DNA of 14,270 nucleotides from JAEUMW01 sp039807745 (GTDB lineage: Bacteria; Pseudomonadota; Gammaproteobacteria; Burkholderiales; JAEUMW01): contig JBDHRV010000091.1 of assembly GCA_039807745.1 (NCBI GenBank), positions 1 to 14,270 on the forward strand, given 5' to 3'. Below the pieces are notes generated by a model. It searched no databases. It was not told the origin of the DNA and saw only the letters and a program-made list of their open reading frames with translations. The position numbers and the translations under genes were made by a program. This document shows positions 7,519 through 14,270 of the stretch, one piece after another (position 1 is the stretch's first letter; the number at the start of each line of letters is the position of its first letter).

Positions 7519-8139
7519 ATGCCTCTCATCCGATTCCATGAAAAAATCGAGCGGAACGTCGGTCTCATGATCGTCCTCACCGTCATCACGGTGGCGGTGG
7601 GCGGACTGGTCGAGATCGTGCCGCTGTTCTTCCAGAAATCCCAGATCGAGCCGGTGGCAGGTCTCAAGCCCTACAACGCGCTGCAGCTGGCGGGCCGTGA
7701 CGTGTACGTCCGGGAAGGGTGCTTCACCTGCCACTCGCAGATGATTCGGCCTTTCCGGGCGGAGACCGAACGCTACGGCCACTACTCCGTGGCCGGCGAA
7801 TCGGTCTACGATCGGCCGTTCCAGTGGGGCAGCAAGCGCACCGGCCCCGATCTGGCGCGGGTCGGTGGGCGCTACTCCGACGATTGGCACCGGATCCACT
7901 TCAACCAGCCCCGCGACGTGGTACCGGAATCCAACATGCCGGCGTACCCATGGCTGCAGCAGACGACAATCGATGACAAGGTGATGCCGCTCAAGCTGAA
8001 GGCGCTGCGCACCCTCGGCGTACCCTACACCGACGAGGACATCGCGGGCGCCGCTGCCGCCGTCGCAGGCAAGACCGAGCTCGACGCAATCATCGCGTAT
8101 CTCCAGGTGCTGGGCACCTCCCTTAAGTCCGCAAGGTAG
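7519..8139 (+). CDS. ccoO: cbb3-type cytochrome c oxidase subunit II, monohaem cytochrome c
   Basis: A 206-residue membrane-anchored cytochrome c that passes electrons to CcoN. One N-terminal helix (about residues 14-37) anchors a periplasmic domain with the haem-binding motif CFTCH (68-72). M140 in ESNMPAYPW is the distal haem ligand. The family block RPFQWGSKRTGPDLARVGGRYSDDWH is intact. The ribosome site AGAGGAG at 7504-7510 precedes the ATG by eight bases. It lies between ccoN and ccoQ in one operon. Confidence 0.97.
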   Translation: MPLIRFHEKIERNVGLMIVLTVITVAVGGLVEIVPLFFQKSQIEPVAGLKPYNALQLAGRDVYVREGCFTCHSQMIRPFRAETERYGHYSVAGESVYDRPFQWGSKRTGPDLARVGGRYSDDWHRIHFNQPRDVVPESNMPAYPWLQQTTIDDKVMPLKLKALRTLGVPYTDEDIAGAAAAVAGKTELDAIIAYLQVLGTSLKSAR

Positions 8140-8142
8140 GCG

Positions 8143-8343
8143 ATGGAATTCAACGACATCCGGTCGGCCATGACGGTGATCATGTTCGTCCTTTTTCTCG
8201 CCATCGTCTTCTGGGCCTACAGCAGGAAGCGCAAGCGCGACTTCGACGAGGCTGCCCGGCTGCCCTTCGAGGAAGAAGAACCCATGGTTTCCGCCGAAGC
8301 TCGAAAGGTTTCGTCAAAAGAACACGGAGCGCAGGACAAATGA
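8143..8343 (+). CDS. ccoQ: cbb3-type cytochrome oxidase subunit CcoQ
   Basis: A 66-residue single-helix membrane protein. The helix is at about residues 9-26 (AMTVIMFVLFLAIVFWAY), followed by a basic SRKRKRDFDEAARLPF segment, which is characteristic of CcoQ, and a charged tail. CcoQ stabilises the association of CcoP with the CcoNO core. It starts three bases after ccoO and overlaps ccoP by four bases (ATGA), so translation is probably coupled. The family is short and variable, but position and motif make the call firm. Confidence 0.92.
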   Translation: MEFNDIRSAMTVIMFVLFLAIVFWAYSRKRKRDFDEAARLPFEEEEPMVSAEARKVSSKEHGAQDK

Positions 8344-9248
8344 GCGAGTTCACGAGTGGATTCTGGAGCCCCTTCATCACCATCACCACGCTCGTGAGCG
8401 TGATCGGCTGTGGCGTCTTCTTGAGGATGCTGCGCAGCAAGAGGCGCGCACCGGGCGAACAGATCACCACCACGGGCCATGTGTGGGACGAGCTGGAGGA
8501 GTGGAACAATCCGCTGCCGATGTGGTGGAGCTACCTCTTCTACCTCACGGTGATCTTCGCTCTCGTCTATCTCGCCCTATATCCCGGTCTCGGAAGCTTT
8601 CCGGGATTGCTCGGCTGGACCTCGATCGGCCAGTACGAAAGAGAGCGGGAGGCCGCGGCCAGAGAATTCGATCCCATCTACGAGAGGTTCGCGAAGATGG
8701 ACATCCCGGCGCTGGCGGCGAACGCCGAAGCGCGCGAGATGGGGCAGCGGCTGTACCTGACCTATTGCTATCAATGCCATGGATCGGACGCGCGCGGCGC
8801 CAAGGGCTTCCCGAATCTCACGGACGGCGAATGGCTCCACGGCGGATCGCCGGAGGCCATCGAAACCTCGATCCGCGATGGGCGCACAGGGATCATGCCG
8901 CCGATGATCGACGCGGTCGGCGGGGCGCAGGGCGTCAAGGCGCTGGCCAACTATGTGCGGGAGATCTCCGGCCAGAAGCCTTTCGATCCGGTGCTCGCCG
9001 CGGAGGGCAAGGAGAAGTTCGCCGTTTGCGCCGCATGCCACGGCCCGGATGGCAAAGGCAATCCGGCCATCGGGGCACCGAACCTCACCGACAACGTGTG
9101 GCTGTACGGGGGCTCGCTCGCAGCGATCTCGGAGACCATCACCCTGGGCCGCAACAACGTCATGCCGGCGTGGAAGGATCTCCTCGGGGAAGCCAAGGTG
9201 CACCTGCTCGCGGCCTATATCTACTCCCTTTCGCAGCCGAAGCAATGA
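8340..9248 (+). CDS. ccoP: cbb3-type cytochrome c oxidase subunit III, dihaem cytochrome c
   Basis: A 302-residue dihaem subunit that receives electrons from periplasmic donors. It has two N-terminal helices (about 9-30 and 63-83) with the typical HVWDELEEWNNPLPMWW linker between them. Two cytochrome c domains follow: CYQCH at 143-147 with M186 as likely distal ligand (GIMPPM), and CAACH at 230-234 with M275 (NVMPAW). The two-helix form is one of two known CcoP architectures. The ATG overlaps the ccoQ stop (ATGA at 8340-8343). The stop codon itself overlaps a further ATG at 9245 that opens a 21-codon frame before ccoG. Confidence 0.97.
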   Translation: MSEFTSGFWSPFITITTLVSVIGCGVFLRMLRSKRRAPGEQITTTGHVWDELEEWNNPLPMWWSYLFYLTVIFALVYLALYPGLGSFPGLLGWTSIGQYEREREAAAREFDPIYERFAKMDIPALAANAEAREMGQRLYLTYCYQCHGSDARGAKGFPNLTDGEWLHGGSPEAIETSIRDGRTGIMPPMIDAVGGAQGVKALANYVREISGQKPFDPVLAAEGKEKFAVCAACHGPDGKGNPAIGAPNLTDNVWLYGGSLAAISETITLGRNNVMPAWKDLLGEAKVHLLAAYIYSLSQPKQ

Positions 9249-9313
9249 GCCGATTCCCACATCGCAACCCGGCTCGGGCGGGCATCGCCGAGCTGCGGGG
9301 CAGGGGATAGAGC

Positions 9314-10762
9314 GTGAGCAGCCCGCTGCCCAAGGCGCCCTCGTCGAGCGCGGAGCCGAGCTCGGTGGAGACGGATCTCTACGAGGTTCGCAAGGCGATC
9401 TATCCGCGCGCGGTGCATGGCCTCTTCGCGACCTGGCGCTGGGTGCTCGTCATCGTCACCCAGCTGATCTTCTACGGTCTGCCGTGGATCCCCTGGGGCG
9501 GGCGGCAGGCGGTGCTGTTCGATCTCGGGGCGCGCCGTTTTTACCTCTTTGACCTGGTACTTTGGCCGCAGGACTTCATCTTCCTGGCCGGCCTCCTGAT
9601 CGTCTCGGCGCTATCGCTTTTCCTCTTCACCGCGGTGGCGGGCCGATTGTGGTGCGGTTACGCCTGTCCGCAGACGGTGTATACCGAGATCTTCATGTGG
9701 ATCGAGCACCACATCGAGGGCGATCGGGTGAAGCGGATGAAGCTCGACCGTGAGCCCTGGAGCGCGCGCAAGATCGGCATCAAGTCAGCCAAACACGGGG
9801 TCTGGATCGCGGTGGCCCTGTGGACCGGAATCACCTTTGTCGGCTATTTCACCCCGATTCGCAGCCTGGTCGGCGAGCTCGTCGCCTTCAACCTGGGGCC
9901 GTGGGAAACGTTCTGGGTACTGTTCTACGGCTTCGCCACCTATGGCAACGCCGGCTGGCTGCGCGAGCAGGTGTGCGTGTACATGTGCCCCTATGCCCGC
10001 TTCCAGGGCGTGATGTTCGACCCCGACACGCTGATCATCACCTACGATCCGGGGCGCGGCGAGCCGCGCGGGTCGCGGCCGAAGAATGTCGACTATCGCG
10101 CCAGGGGGCTCGGCGACTGCATCGACTGCCAGATCTGCGTGCAGGTCTGCCCGACCGGCATCGACATCCGCAACGGGCTGCAATACGAGTGCATCGCCTG
10201 CGGGGCGTGTATCGACGGTTGCGACCAGGTGATGGACAAGATGGGATACCCGCGCGGTCTCATACGCTACTCCACCGAAAACGCAATGCAAGGCAAGTAC
10301 GCGGAGGAAAAGACCGGGCTGCGCAAGATCAGGTCGCATCTGCTGCGGCCGCGGGTGCTGGTCTACACCGGCATCCTCGCCACGGTGATCGTGGCGATGT
10401 TGGTCACGCTCGCGATGCGGGTGCCGGTCAAGCTCAACGTGCTGAAGGACCGCGCCAACCTGGTGCGGGAGACGAACGATGGCTGGATGGAGAACGTGTA
10501 CCGCCTGCAGATCATGAACACCGCCGAGACGCCGCACCAGTTCGCGATGTCGGTAAGGGGTCTGCCGGGAATCCGCCTCGCGACCGACACACCGGTCGTG
10601 AGCGTGGCCGGTGCCTCGTCCATCATCGTGCCCGTGAGCGTGCAGGCAGATCCGGCCGGCGTCGCGCCCGGCTCCCATCGCATCGACTTCGAGGTGAGGG
10701 CGGTGGACGACGACCGGCTCGCCGCCAGCGCCAACTCGAACTTCTACCTGCGCGCACCATGA
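9314..10762 (+). CDS. ccoG: Cytochrome c oxidase accessory protein CcoG (FixG), polyferredoxin
   Basis: A 482-residue membrane iron-sulfur protein of the FixG family, linked to copper reduction during cbb3 assembly. Transmembrane helices lie at about 40-58, 88-108, 162-180, 196-212 and 346-366. Conserved GRLWCGYACPQTVYTEI (C114, C118) and VCVYMCPYARFQ (C221, C225) flank the third and fourth helices. Two [4Fe-4S] motifs are complete: C269, C272, C275, C279 and C293, C296, C299, C303. The C-terminal periplasmic domain (about 370-482) is the Ig-like fold usual in FixG. The start is a GTG with a weak GGGG ribosome site 10-15 bases upstream. It overlaps ccoH by four bases. Confidence 0.95.
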   Translation: MSSPLPKAPSSSAEPSSVETDLYEVRKAIYPRAVHGLFATWRWVLVIVTQLIFYGLPWIPWGGRQAVLFDLGARRFYLFDLVLWPQDFIFLAGLLIVSALSLFLFTAVAGRLWCGYACPQTVYTEIFMWIEHHIEGDRVKRMKLDREPWSARKIGIKSAKHGVWIAVALWTGITFVGYFTPIRSLVGELVAFNLGPWETFWVLFYGFATYGNAGWLREQVCVYMCPYARFQGVMFDPDTLIITYDPGRGEPRGSRPKNVDYRARGLGDCIDCQICVQVCPTGIDIRNGLQYECIACGACIDGCDQVMDKMGYPRGLIRYSTENAMQGKYAEEKTGLRKIRSHLLRPRVLVYTGILATVIVAMLVTLAMRVPVKLNVLKDRANLVRETNDGWMENVYRLQIMNTAETPHQFAMSVRGLPGIRLATDTPVVSVAGASSIIVPVSVQADPAGVAPGSHRIDFEVRAVDDDRLAASANSNFYLRAP

Positions 10763-11286
10763 CGAGCCTCGCCGATCGCACGCGTTCCTCCTCCCGTGCG
10801 TGGTACAGGGAGCCGTGGCCGTGGCTCCTGGCGGCCGGTCCGTTCACCGTGATCGTCGCCGGAGCCGTCACCGTCTGGCTTGCCGTGAAGAGCGACGACG
10901 GGCTGGTCGCGGACGACTACTACAAACAGGGGCTCGCGATCAACCAGGTGATCCGCCGCGACCAGGCGGCCGCGGAGCTCGGTCTGCGCGCCAGCGTGCT
11001 CTTCAATTTCGACAATCAGCGGGTGCGGGTCTATCTTCGCGGCAGTACGGAACGACCTCTGCCGAGCGCCATTCGGCTGCACGTGCTGCACCCCACCCGT
11101 GCGGGAGCCGACCAGGTCGCGGAGCTCCCGGCGAGCAGCCCCGGCGTGTACGATGGCGCGCTGTCGACGCTGCGCCGCGGTCGCTGGTTGTTGAGCCTGG
11201 AGGATACGCCGCAGACCTGGCGTCTCGTGGGCGAGATGTTCGTACCGGAGAATGCGGAGGTCGCGCTGGAGCCGCAGCCACTCTGA
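10759..11286 (+). CDS. ccoH: FixH/CcoH family cbb3 oxidase assembly protein
   Basis: A 175-residue protein with a cytoplasmic start, one transmembrane helix (about residues 21-43, WLLAAGPFTVIVAGAVTVWLAVK) and a periplasmic beta-rich domain. The segment DDGLVADDYYKQGLAINQ directly after the helix is the hallmark of the FixH family. FixH/CcoH interacts with the oxidase and helps its assembly. The ATG overlaps the ccoG TGA (ATGA at 10759-10762), so translation is probably coupled. Length is normal for the family. Confidence 0.92.
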   Translation: MTSLADRTRSSSRAWYREPWPWLLAAGPFTVIVAGAVTVWLAVKSDDGLVADDYYKQGLAINQVIRRDQAAAELGLRASVLFNFDNQRVRVYLRGSTERPLPSAIRLHVLHPTRAGADQVAELPASSPGVYDGALSTLRRGRWLLSLEDTPQTWRLVGEMFVPENAEVALEPQPL

Positions 11287-11306
11287 AGCAAATGGGAGGT
11301 GACTCC

Positions 11307-11609
11307 ATGGGACGTCGGATGATTTGGGTGTTCTGGCCCGCGTTCATCGTGGGCGGCACCATGACCACGATTTTTTTCGCACTGGTGGACCCGGGGGATA
11401 TCGGGCTCTTCGGCGAGCCCCTGGGATGGGGTCGCACCGCGGTTTACTCGGCCGGTTTCTTCCTGTTCTGGGCGTTCGCCGCCGGGTCGAGTGCGCTCAC
11501 CTGTTTTCTGCAGCGATCGCCGTTCGAGATCAACCGTTGTCCGCTGCCCGCGGTCGAGCGTCCGGCCGGCTGCCCCAAGCGCGAAAACGCGGATGGCTGT
11601 TGTGACTGA
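11307..11609 (+). CDS. Small two-helix membrane protein with cysteine-containing tail, unknown function
   Basis: A 100-residue protein I cannot assign to a named family. The ATG is preceded by an excellent ribosome site, GGGAGGTGA at 11294-11302, which supports real translation. Two hydrophobic segments are visible (about 5-26 and 44-66), separated by a loop with DPGDIGLFGEPLGWGR. The C-terminal 35 residues are polar and contain C66, C78, C89, C98 and C99, ending in CCD. With an N-terminal MGRRM, both termini are probably cytoplasmic. It lies 20 bases after ccoH and overlaps the next cytochrome gene by 17 bases (if the ATG at 11593 is used), so it belongs to the cco transcript. A role in oxidase biogenesis, perhaps metal or thiol chemistry, is only a guess from context. 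Confidence 0.82.
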   Translation: MGRRMIWVFWPAFIVGGTMTTIFFALVDPGDIGLFGEPLGWGRTAVYSAGFFLFWAFAAGSSALTCFLQRSPFEINRCPLPAVERPAGCPKRENADGCCD

Positions 11610-11892
11610 TCTGAGAATGCGATTGTGTTCAGTGGTCGCGGCGACTCTGCTCGTCTGCTCGACCGGCTCCACTGCGGCACCCAGCGTTTCCCGCGGCGAG
11701 GCACTGTATGCCAATCACTGCGTCGCCTGCCACACCTGCCAGGCACACACGCGCCGCGATCCGCTGGTCAAAAACATGGGCGAACTCGTACAGCAGGTCG
11801 ATCGCTGGCAGGGGAACCAGAAGCTCGACTGGGACGCCGAGGAGCGTGCGGCGGTCGTCGACTACCTGAACCGCACCTTCTACAAGTTCTGA
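11593..11892 (+). CDS. Small periplasmic monohaem c-type cytochrome
   Basis: A 99-residue precursor with an N-terminal secretion signal (hydrophobic LCSVVAATLLVCSTGSTAAP, cleavage likely near residue 29-30) and one haem motif, CVACH, at 43-47. The mature protein is only about 70 residues and ends in an aromatic YLNRTFYKF helix. The pattern CVACHT...W-Q...YLNR-Y--F resembles a family of small cytochromes near cbb3 or other redox genes in betaproteobacteria. A natural role would be electron donor or sensor at the oxidase, but this is inference. No typical distal-Met segment is visible; M62 is the only methionine after the haem motif. Start choice is between the ATG at 11593, overlapping the previous gene by 17 bases, and an ATG at 11617, which gives a cleaner signal peptide. 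Confidence 0.85.
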   Translation: MAVVTDLRMRLCSVVAATLLVCSTGSTAAPSVSRGEALYANHCVACHTCQAHTRRDPLVKNMGELVQQVDRWQGNQKLDWDAEERAAVVDYLNRTFYKF

Positions 11893-11905
11893 CCGCGGCT
11901 CCCGT

Positions 11906-12661
11906 TCAGCTTCTCTGGCAGCGGTGCTGTTGGCCGATCACCGCTTTCAGGCCCGCCACGTCCTTGAACTCGATGTACTTGTTCTGGACGCTGATGAGCC
12001 CTTCTTCCTGGAACTTGGAGAAGACCCGGCTCACGGTTTCGAGCTTGAGTCCGAGGTAGCTGCCGATCTCCTCGCGCGTCATGCGCAGGTGGAAGGAGGT
12101 GCCGGAATAACCACGCGCGGCGTAGCGCTGCGACAGATTCAGGAGAAACGCCGCCAGCCGCTCTTCCGCCTTCATGCTGCCCAGCAGCAGCATGACACCG
12201 TGATCGCGCACGATCTCGCGGCTCATGATCTTGTGCAGGTGCCGCTGCAGAATCGGAACGGTGCGGGAAAACGCCTCCAGCGTGCCGAAAGGAATCTCGC
12301 AGATGTCGCTGTTCTCCAACGCCACCGCGTCGCAGGTGTGCACGTCGGTGCTGATCGCGTCCATGCCGACGAACTCGCCCATCATGTGAAAGCCCGTGAC
12401 TTGCTCGCGGCCGTCGTCGTGCAGCACATAGCTCTTGAGAAAGCCGCTGCGCACCGCGAACAGCGATCGGAAGGGGGCGCCCGCGCGGTAGAGGAAATCG
12501 CCGCGCTTGACCGATCGGTGATGCTCCACCAGGCGATCGAGCTTATCGATCTCCTTGGGTTCGAGTCCGATCGGCAAGCACAACTCCAGGAGACTGCATG
12601 CCGAGCAGACGCTTTTGAGCTGCGCGATGTCGCTTTGCTTCAGGATGGTGCGGGAGGCCAT
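11906..12661 (-). CDS. fnr: FNR/ANR-type oxygen-sensing transcription regulator (Crp-Fnr family)
   Basis: A 251-residue regulator that would bind DNA as a dimer when its oxygen-labile [4Fe-4S] cluster is intact. Cluster ligands match E. coli FNR: C19, C22 and C28 near the N-terminus plus C110 in the sensor domain. The cAMP-fold domain spans about 35-150, followed by the dimer helix and a helix-turn-helix with E208, S211 and R212 in LGLKLETVSRVF, the residues that read TTGAT half-sites. It is convergent with the cytochrome gene (13-base gap) and divergent from hemN, with an FNR-type box in the shared region. A minus-strand hexamer CATAGT (plus 12690-12695) could be its -10. The box would then cover its -35 region and repress it, an inferred autoregulation. 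Only a weak ribosome site is visible. Confidence 0.95.
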   Translation of the reverse strand: MASRTILKQSDIAQLKSVCSACSLLELCLPIGLEPKEIDKLDRLVEHHRSVKRGDFLYRAGAPFRSLFAVRSGFLKSYVLHDDGREQVTGFHMMGEFVGMDAISTDVHTCDAVALENSDICEIPFGTLEAFSRTVPILQRHLHKIMSREIVRDHGVMLLLGSMKAEERLAAFLLNLSQRYAARGYSGTSFHLRMTREEIGSYLGLKLETVSRVFSKFQEEGLISVQNKYIEFKDVAGLKAVIGQQHRCQRS

Positions 12662-12704
12662 GGTCGAGAGCTTTCCCGAAAGAGCGCGAACTATGGCACG
12701 TTCT

Positions 12705-12718
12705 TTGACCTAGATCAA
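12705..12718 (+). promoter_or_regulatory. FNR/ANR-type operator between fnr and hemN
   Basis: TTGACCTAGATCAA matches TTGAT-N4-ATCAA at nine of ten half-site positions. Its centre (12711.5) is 41.5 bases before the hemN start point predicted from the -10 hexamer at 12741-12746, so it fits class II activation of hemN. It also lies 44 bases from the fnr ATG, where it could repress fnr. Confidence 0.82.
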
Positions 12719-12740
12719 ACGTGCCCCCCTGGAGCACTGG

Positions 12741-12746
12741 CATATT
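12741..12746 (+). promoter_or_regulatory. -10 element of the hemN promoter
   Basis: CATATT matches four of six positions of TATAAT and begins 22 bases after the FNR-type box, exactly the spacing seen at ompW. The predicted start is near 12753, which argues against the GTG at 12759 as the hemN initiation codon. Confidence 0.55.
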
Positions 12747-12785
12747 AGCTCCCGTTAGGTGTCTTCATTCATTGGCAGCCAGCGC

Positions 12786-14207
12786 ATGCTTTCTCTGGGG
12801 AACGTCGTGGTGAGCGAAGAGCGGCATCCTCGGCTGGAGGTCGATCTCGACCTGATCCGCCGTCTCGACCGCAAGGGACCCCGGTATACTTCCTACCCGA
12901 CGGCGGATCGCTTCGTCGAGGCGTTCAACGCCGATGCTTATTGCATATGGGCGGGGAAGCGCAACACGGGTCCCGTCTGCCGGCCGCTGTCGATCTACGT
13001 GCACATCCCGTTCTGCAACACGGTGTGCTTCTACTGCGGCTGCAACAAGATCGTCACCAAGGACGTCACGAAGGCCGCCAAGTATCTCGATTATCTCTTT
13101 GCCGAGATGCGCACGCAAAGCGAGCTCTTCCGCGAAGAGCCGCGCGTGCAGCAGTTGCACTGGGGCGGCGGGACGCCGACCTATCTCTCGCACGAACAGA
13201 TGCAAGCGCTCATGCGGCGCACCCGCGAGAGCTTCGACTTGGCACCCGACGGCGAGTACTCGATCGAGATCGACCCGCGCAAGGTCGGCGAAGAGACTGT
13301 CGCACTGCTACGGGCGCTCGGCTTCAATCGGTTGAGCCTGGGCGTGCAGGATTTCGATCCCGACGTTCAGCGTGCGGTGAACCGCATCCAGAGCGAGGAG
13401 GAGACCGAGCGCGTGCTCAGCGCGGCCCGGCGGGAGGGATTCCGCTCGGTCAGCATGGATCTCATCTATGGCTTGCCGAAACAGACCGTGATGAGCTTCA
13501 ACCGCACCCTCGAGAAGGTGATCGCCCTCGCCCCCGACCGGATTGCGATCTATAACTACGCGCACCTGCCGGCACTCTTCAAGCCGCAGCGCCGCATCCG
13601 TGAAGAGGATCTGCCGCTGCCCGAGACCAAGCTGCAGATTCTCGGGCTCGCCATTCGCCGGCTCACGGACGCGGGATACATCTACATCGGGATGGATCAC
13701 TTCGCGCGGCCGCAGGACGAGCTCACGATAGCGCAGATGCAGGGCCGCCTGCACCGCAACTTCCAGGGCTATTCGACCCATGCCGACTGCGATCTCGTCG
13801 CGCTCGGCGTCTCGGCCATCGGCAAGATCGGCCCCACTTACAGCCAGAATCACCGCGCGCTCGAGGACTACTATGACGCCATCGATCACGGCGAGCTGCC
13901 GATCATGCGCGGCATCGAACTGTCGGCGGACGATCTCGCGCGCCGAGCGATCATCCAGTCGCTCATGTGCCACTTCGAGCTCTCCACCGAGTCGATCGAG
14001 ATCGCCTACCTGCTCGATTTCGAGAGCTACTTCCGCCAGGAGCTGGAAGACCTCAGGTTGTACGAGGCGGAGGGGCTGATCGACATCGAGCCGGGCTGGC
14101 TGGGGGTGACGCCGAAGGGCCGGCTGCTCATCCGGAACATCTGCATGGTCTTCGACCGCTATCTGCGGGCGGGCGAGGACCGGGCGCGCTATTCGAAGGT
14201 TATATAA
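12786..14207 (+). CDS. hemN: Oxygen-independent coproporphyrinogen III oxidase (radical SAM)
   Basis: A 473-residue cytoplasmic enzyme that decarboxylates coproporphyrinogen III to protoporphyrinogen IX without oxygen, supplying haem at low oxygen. Visible motifs are GPRYTSYPTADRF near the N-terminus, the radical SAM motif in HIPFCNTVCFYCGCNK (C77, C81, C84 plus C86), the SAM-binding GGGTPTYLS, LGVQDFDPDVQRAVNR, YGLPKQT and NYAHLP. These identify true HemN rather than HemW. Length is near the family norm. Start options are GTG 12759, ATG 12786 (used here) and GTG 12810. The last aligns best with E. coli HemN and has GGGGAA upstream, while the first is only six bases after the predicted transcription start. 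Haem is needed for the CcoNOP cytochromes encoded nearby. Confidence 0.95.
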   Translation: MLSLGNVVVSEERHPRLEVDLDLIRRLDRKGPRYTSYPTADRFVEAFNADAYCIWAGKRNTGPVCRPLSIYVHIPFCNTVCFYCGCNKIVTKDVTKAAKYLDYLFAEMRTQSELFREEPRVQQLHWGGGTPTYLSHEQMQALMRRTRESFDLAPDGEYSIEIDPRKVGEETVALLRALGFNRLSLGVQDFDPDVQRAVNRIQSEEETERVLSAARREGFRSVSMDLIYGLPKQTVMSFNRTLEKVIALAPDRIAIYNYAHLPALFKPQRRIREEDLPLPETKLQILGLAIRRLTDAGYIYIGMDHFARPQDELTIAQMQGRLHRNFQGYSTHADCDLVALGVSAIGKIGPTYSQNHRALEDYYDAIDHGELPIMRGIELSADDLARRAIIQSLMCHFELSTESIEIAYLLDFESYFRQELEDLRLYEAEGLIDIEPGWLGVTPKGRLLIRNICMVFDRYLRAGEDRARYSKVI

Positions 14208-14227
14208 GGCGGCTCAGGGAAAGGAAT

Positions 14228-14257
14228 GGGGCCGCCCTCGGGCGGCCCCTACCTTTT
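14228..14257 (+). terminator. Intrinsic terminator after hemN
   Basis: A perfect nine-base-pair stem GGGGCCGCC / GGCGGCCCC with loop CTCG is followed by TACCTTTT. It begins 21 bases after the hemN stop codon. The T-run is short, but the stem is very stable. Confidence 0.85.
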
Positions 14258-14270
14258 GTGAAGCCGGATC

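Noticed and set aside
5617..7899. A 760-codon open frame on the minus strand opposite ccoS, ccoN and part of ccoO
   Set aside because: The opposite strand encodes proteins with all expected catalytic residues. The antisense product is rich in Arg, His, Asp and Pro without any recognisable domain, as expected for a shadow frame in GC-rich DNA.
9245..9310. Resemblance of the mini-ORF start (RFPHRN) to a motif of DUF924-type proteins
   Set aside because: Six residues are too few to claim a gene remnant, and nothing else of that family is present nearby.
1..14270. Search for CRISPR arrays, insertion sequences, tRNA genes, direct repeats and phage genes
   Set aside because: None was seen by eye. 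Gene content and base composition are uniform across the window, so no transferred island is apparent.

Overview
This window looks like chromosomal DNA from a high-GC, facultatively microaerobic proteobacterium, most likely a betaproteobacterium. The grounds are the overlapping aat-bpt pair, the layout ccoI-ccoS-ccoNOQP-ccoG-ccoH followed by an FNR-type regulator and hemN, and the protein sequences themselves. No mobile element, tRNA, rRNA or CRISPR array was seen, and gene density is high. The longest non-coding stretch is about 240 bases, between aat and ompW.

Layout. Positions 1-2198 (minus strand) hold a run of genes reading leftwards: aat, bpt, an OmpR-family response regulator, and the first codons of its partner sensor kinase, which leaves the window. 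aat and bpt encode the two bacterial N-degron transferases that add leucine or phenylalanine to protein N-termini for ClpS/ClpAP turnover. From 2299 everything up to 11892 is on the plus strand. First comes an OmpW-family porin with its own FNR-type promoter and terminator. Then comes a cbb3 cytochrome oxidase locus: copper ATPase ccoI, assembly gene ccoS, the structural genes ccoN, ccoO, ccoQ and ccoP, the iron-sulfur assembly gene ccoG and ccoH. Two small genes follow: a 100-residue cysteine-containing membrane protein of unknown role and a small periplasmic monohaem cytochrome c. An FNR-family regulator lies convergent to these (minus strand, 12661-11906). It is divergent from hemN (oxygen-independent coproporphyrinogen III oxidase), which ends at a strong terminator.

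The genes fit one theme, life at low oxygen. The FNR protein keeps the four cluster cysteines and the E-S-R recognition residues for TTGAT-type half-sites. Matching boxes sit upstream of ompW (perfectly symmetric), hemN and, less perfectly, ccoN. At ompW and hemN the box centre lies 41.5 bases before the start predicted from a -10-like hexamer, which is class II activator geometry. FNR would then switch on the high-affinity oxidase, anaerobic haem synthesis and an outer-membrane porin together. Nothing here is clearly a new system. The least explained parts are the 100-residue protein, the cytochrome without a clear distal ligand, and a 21-codon overlapping mini-ORF between ccoP and ccoG.
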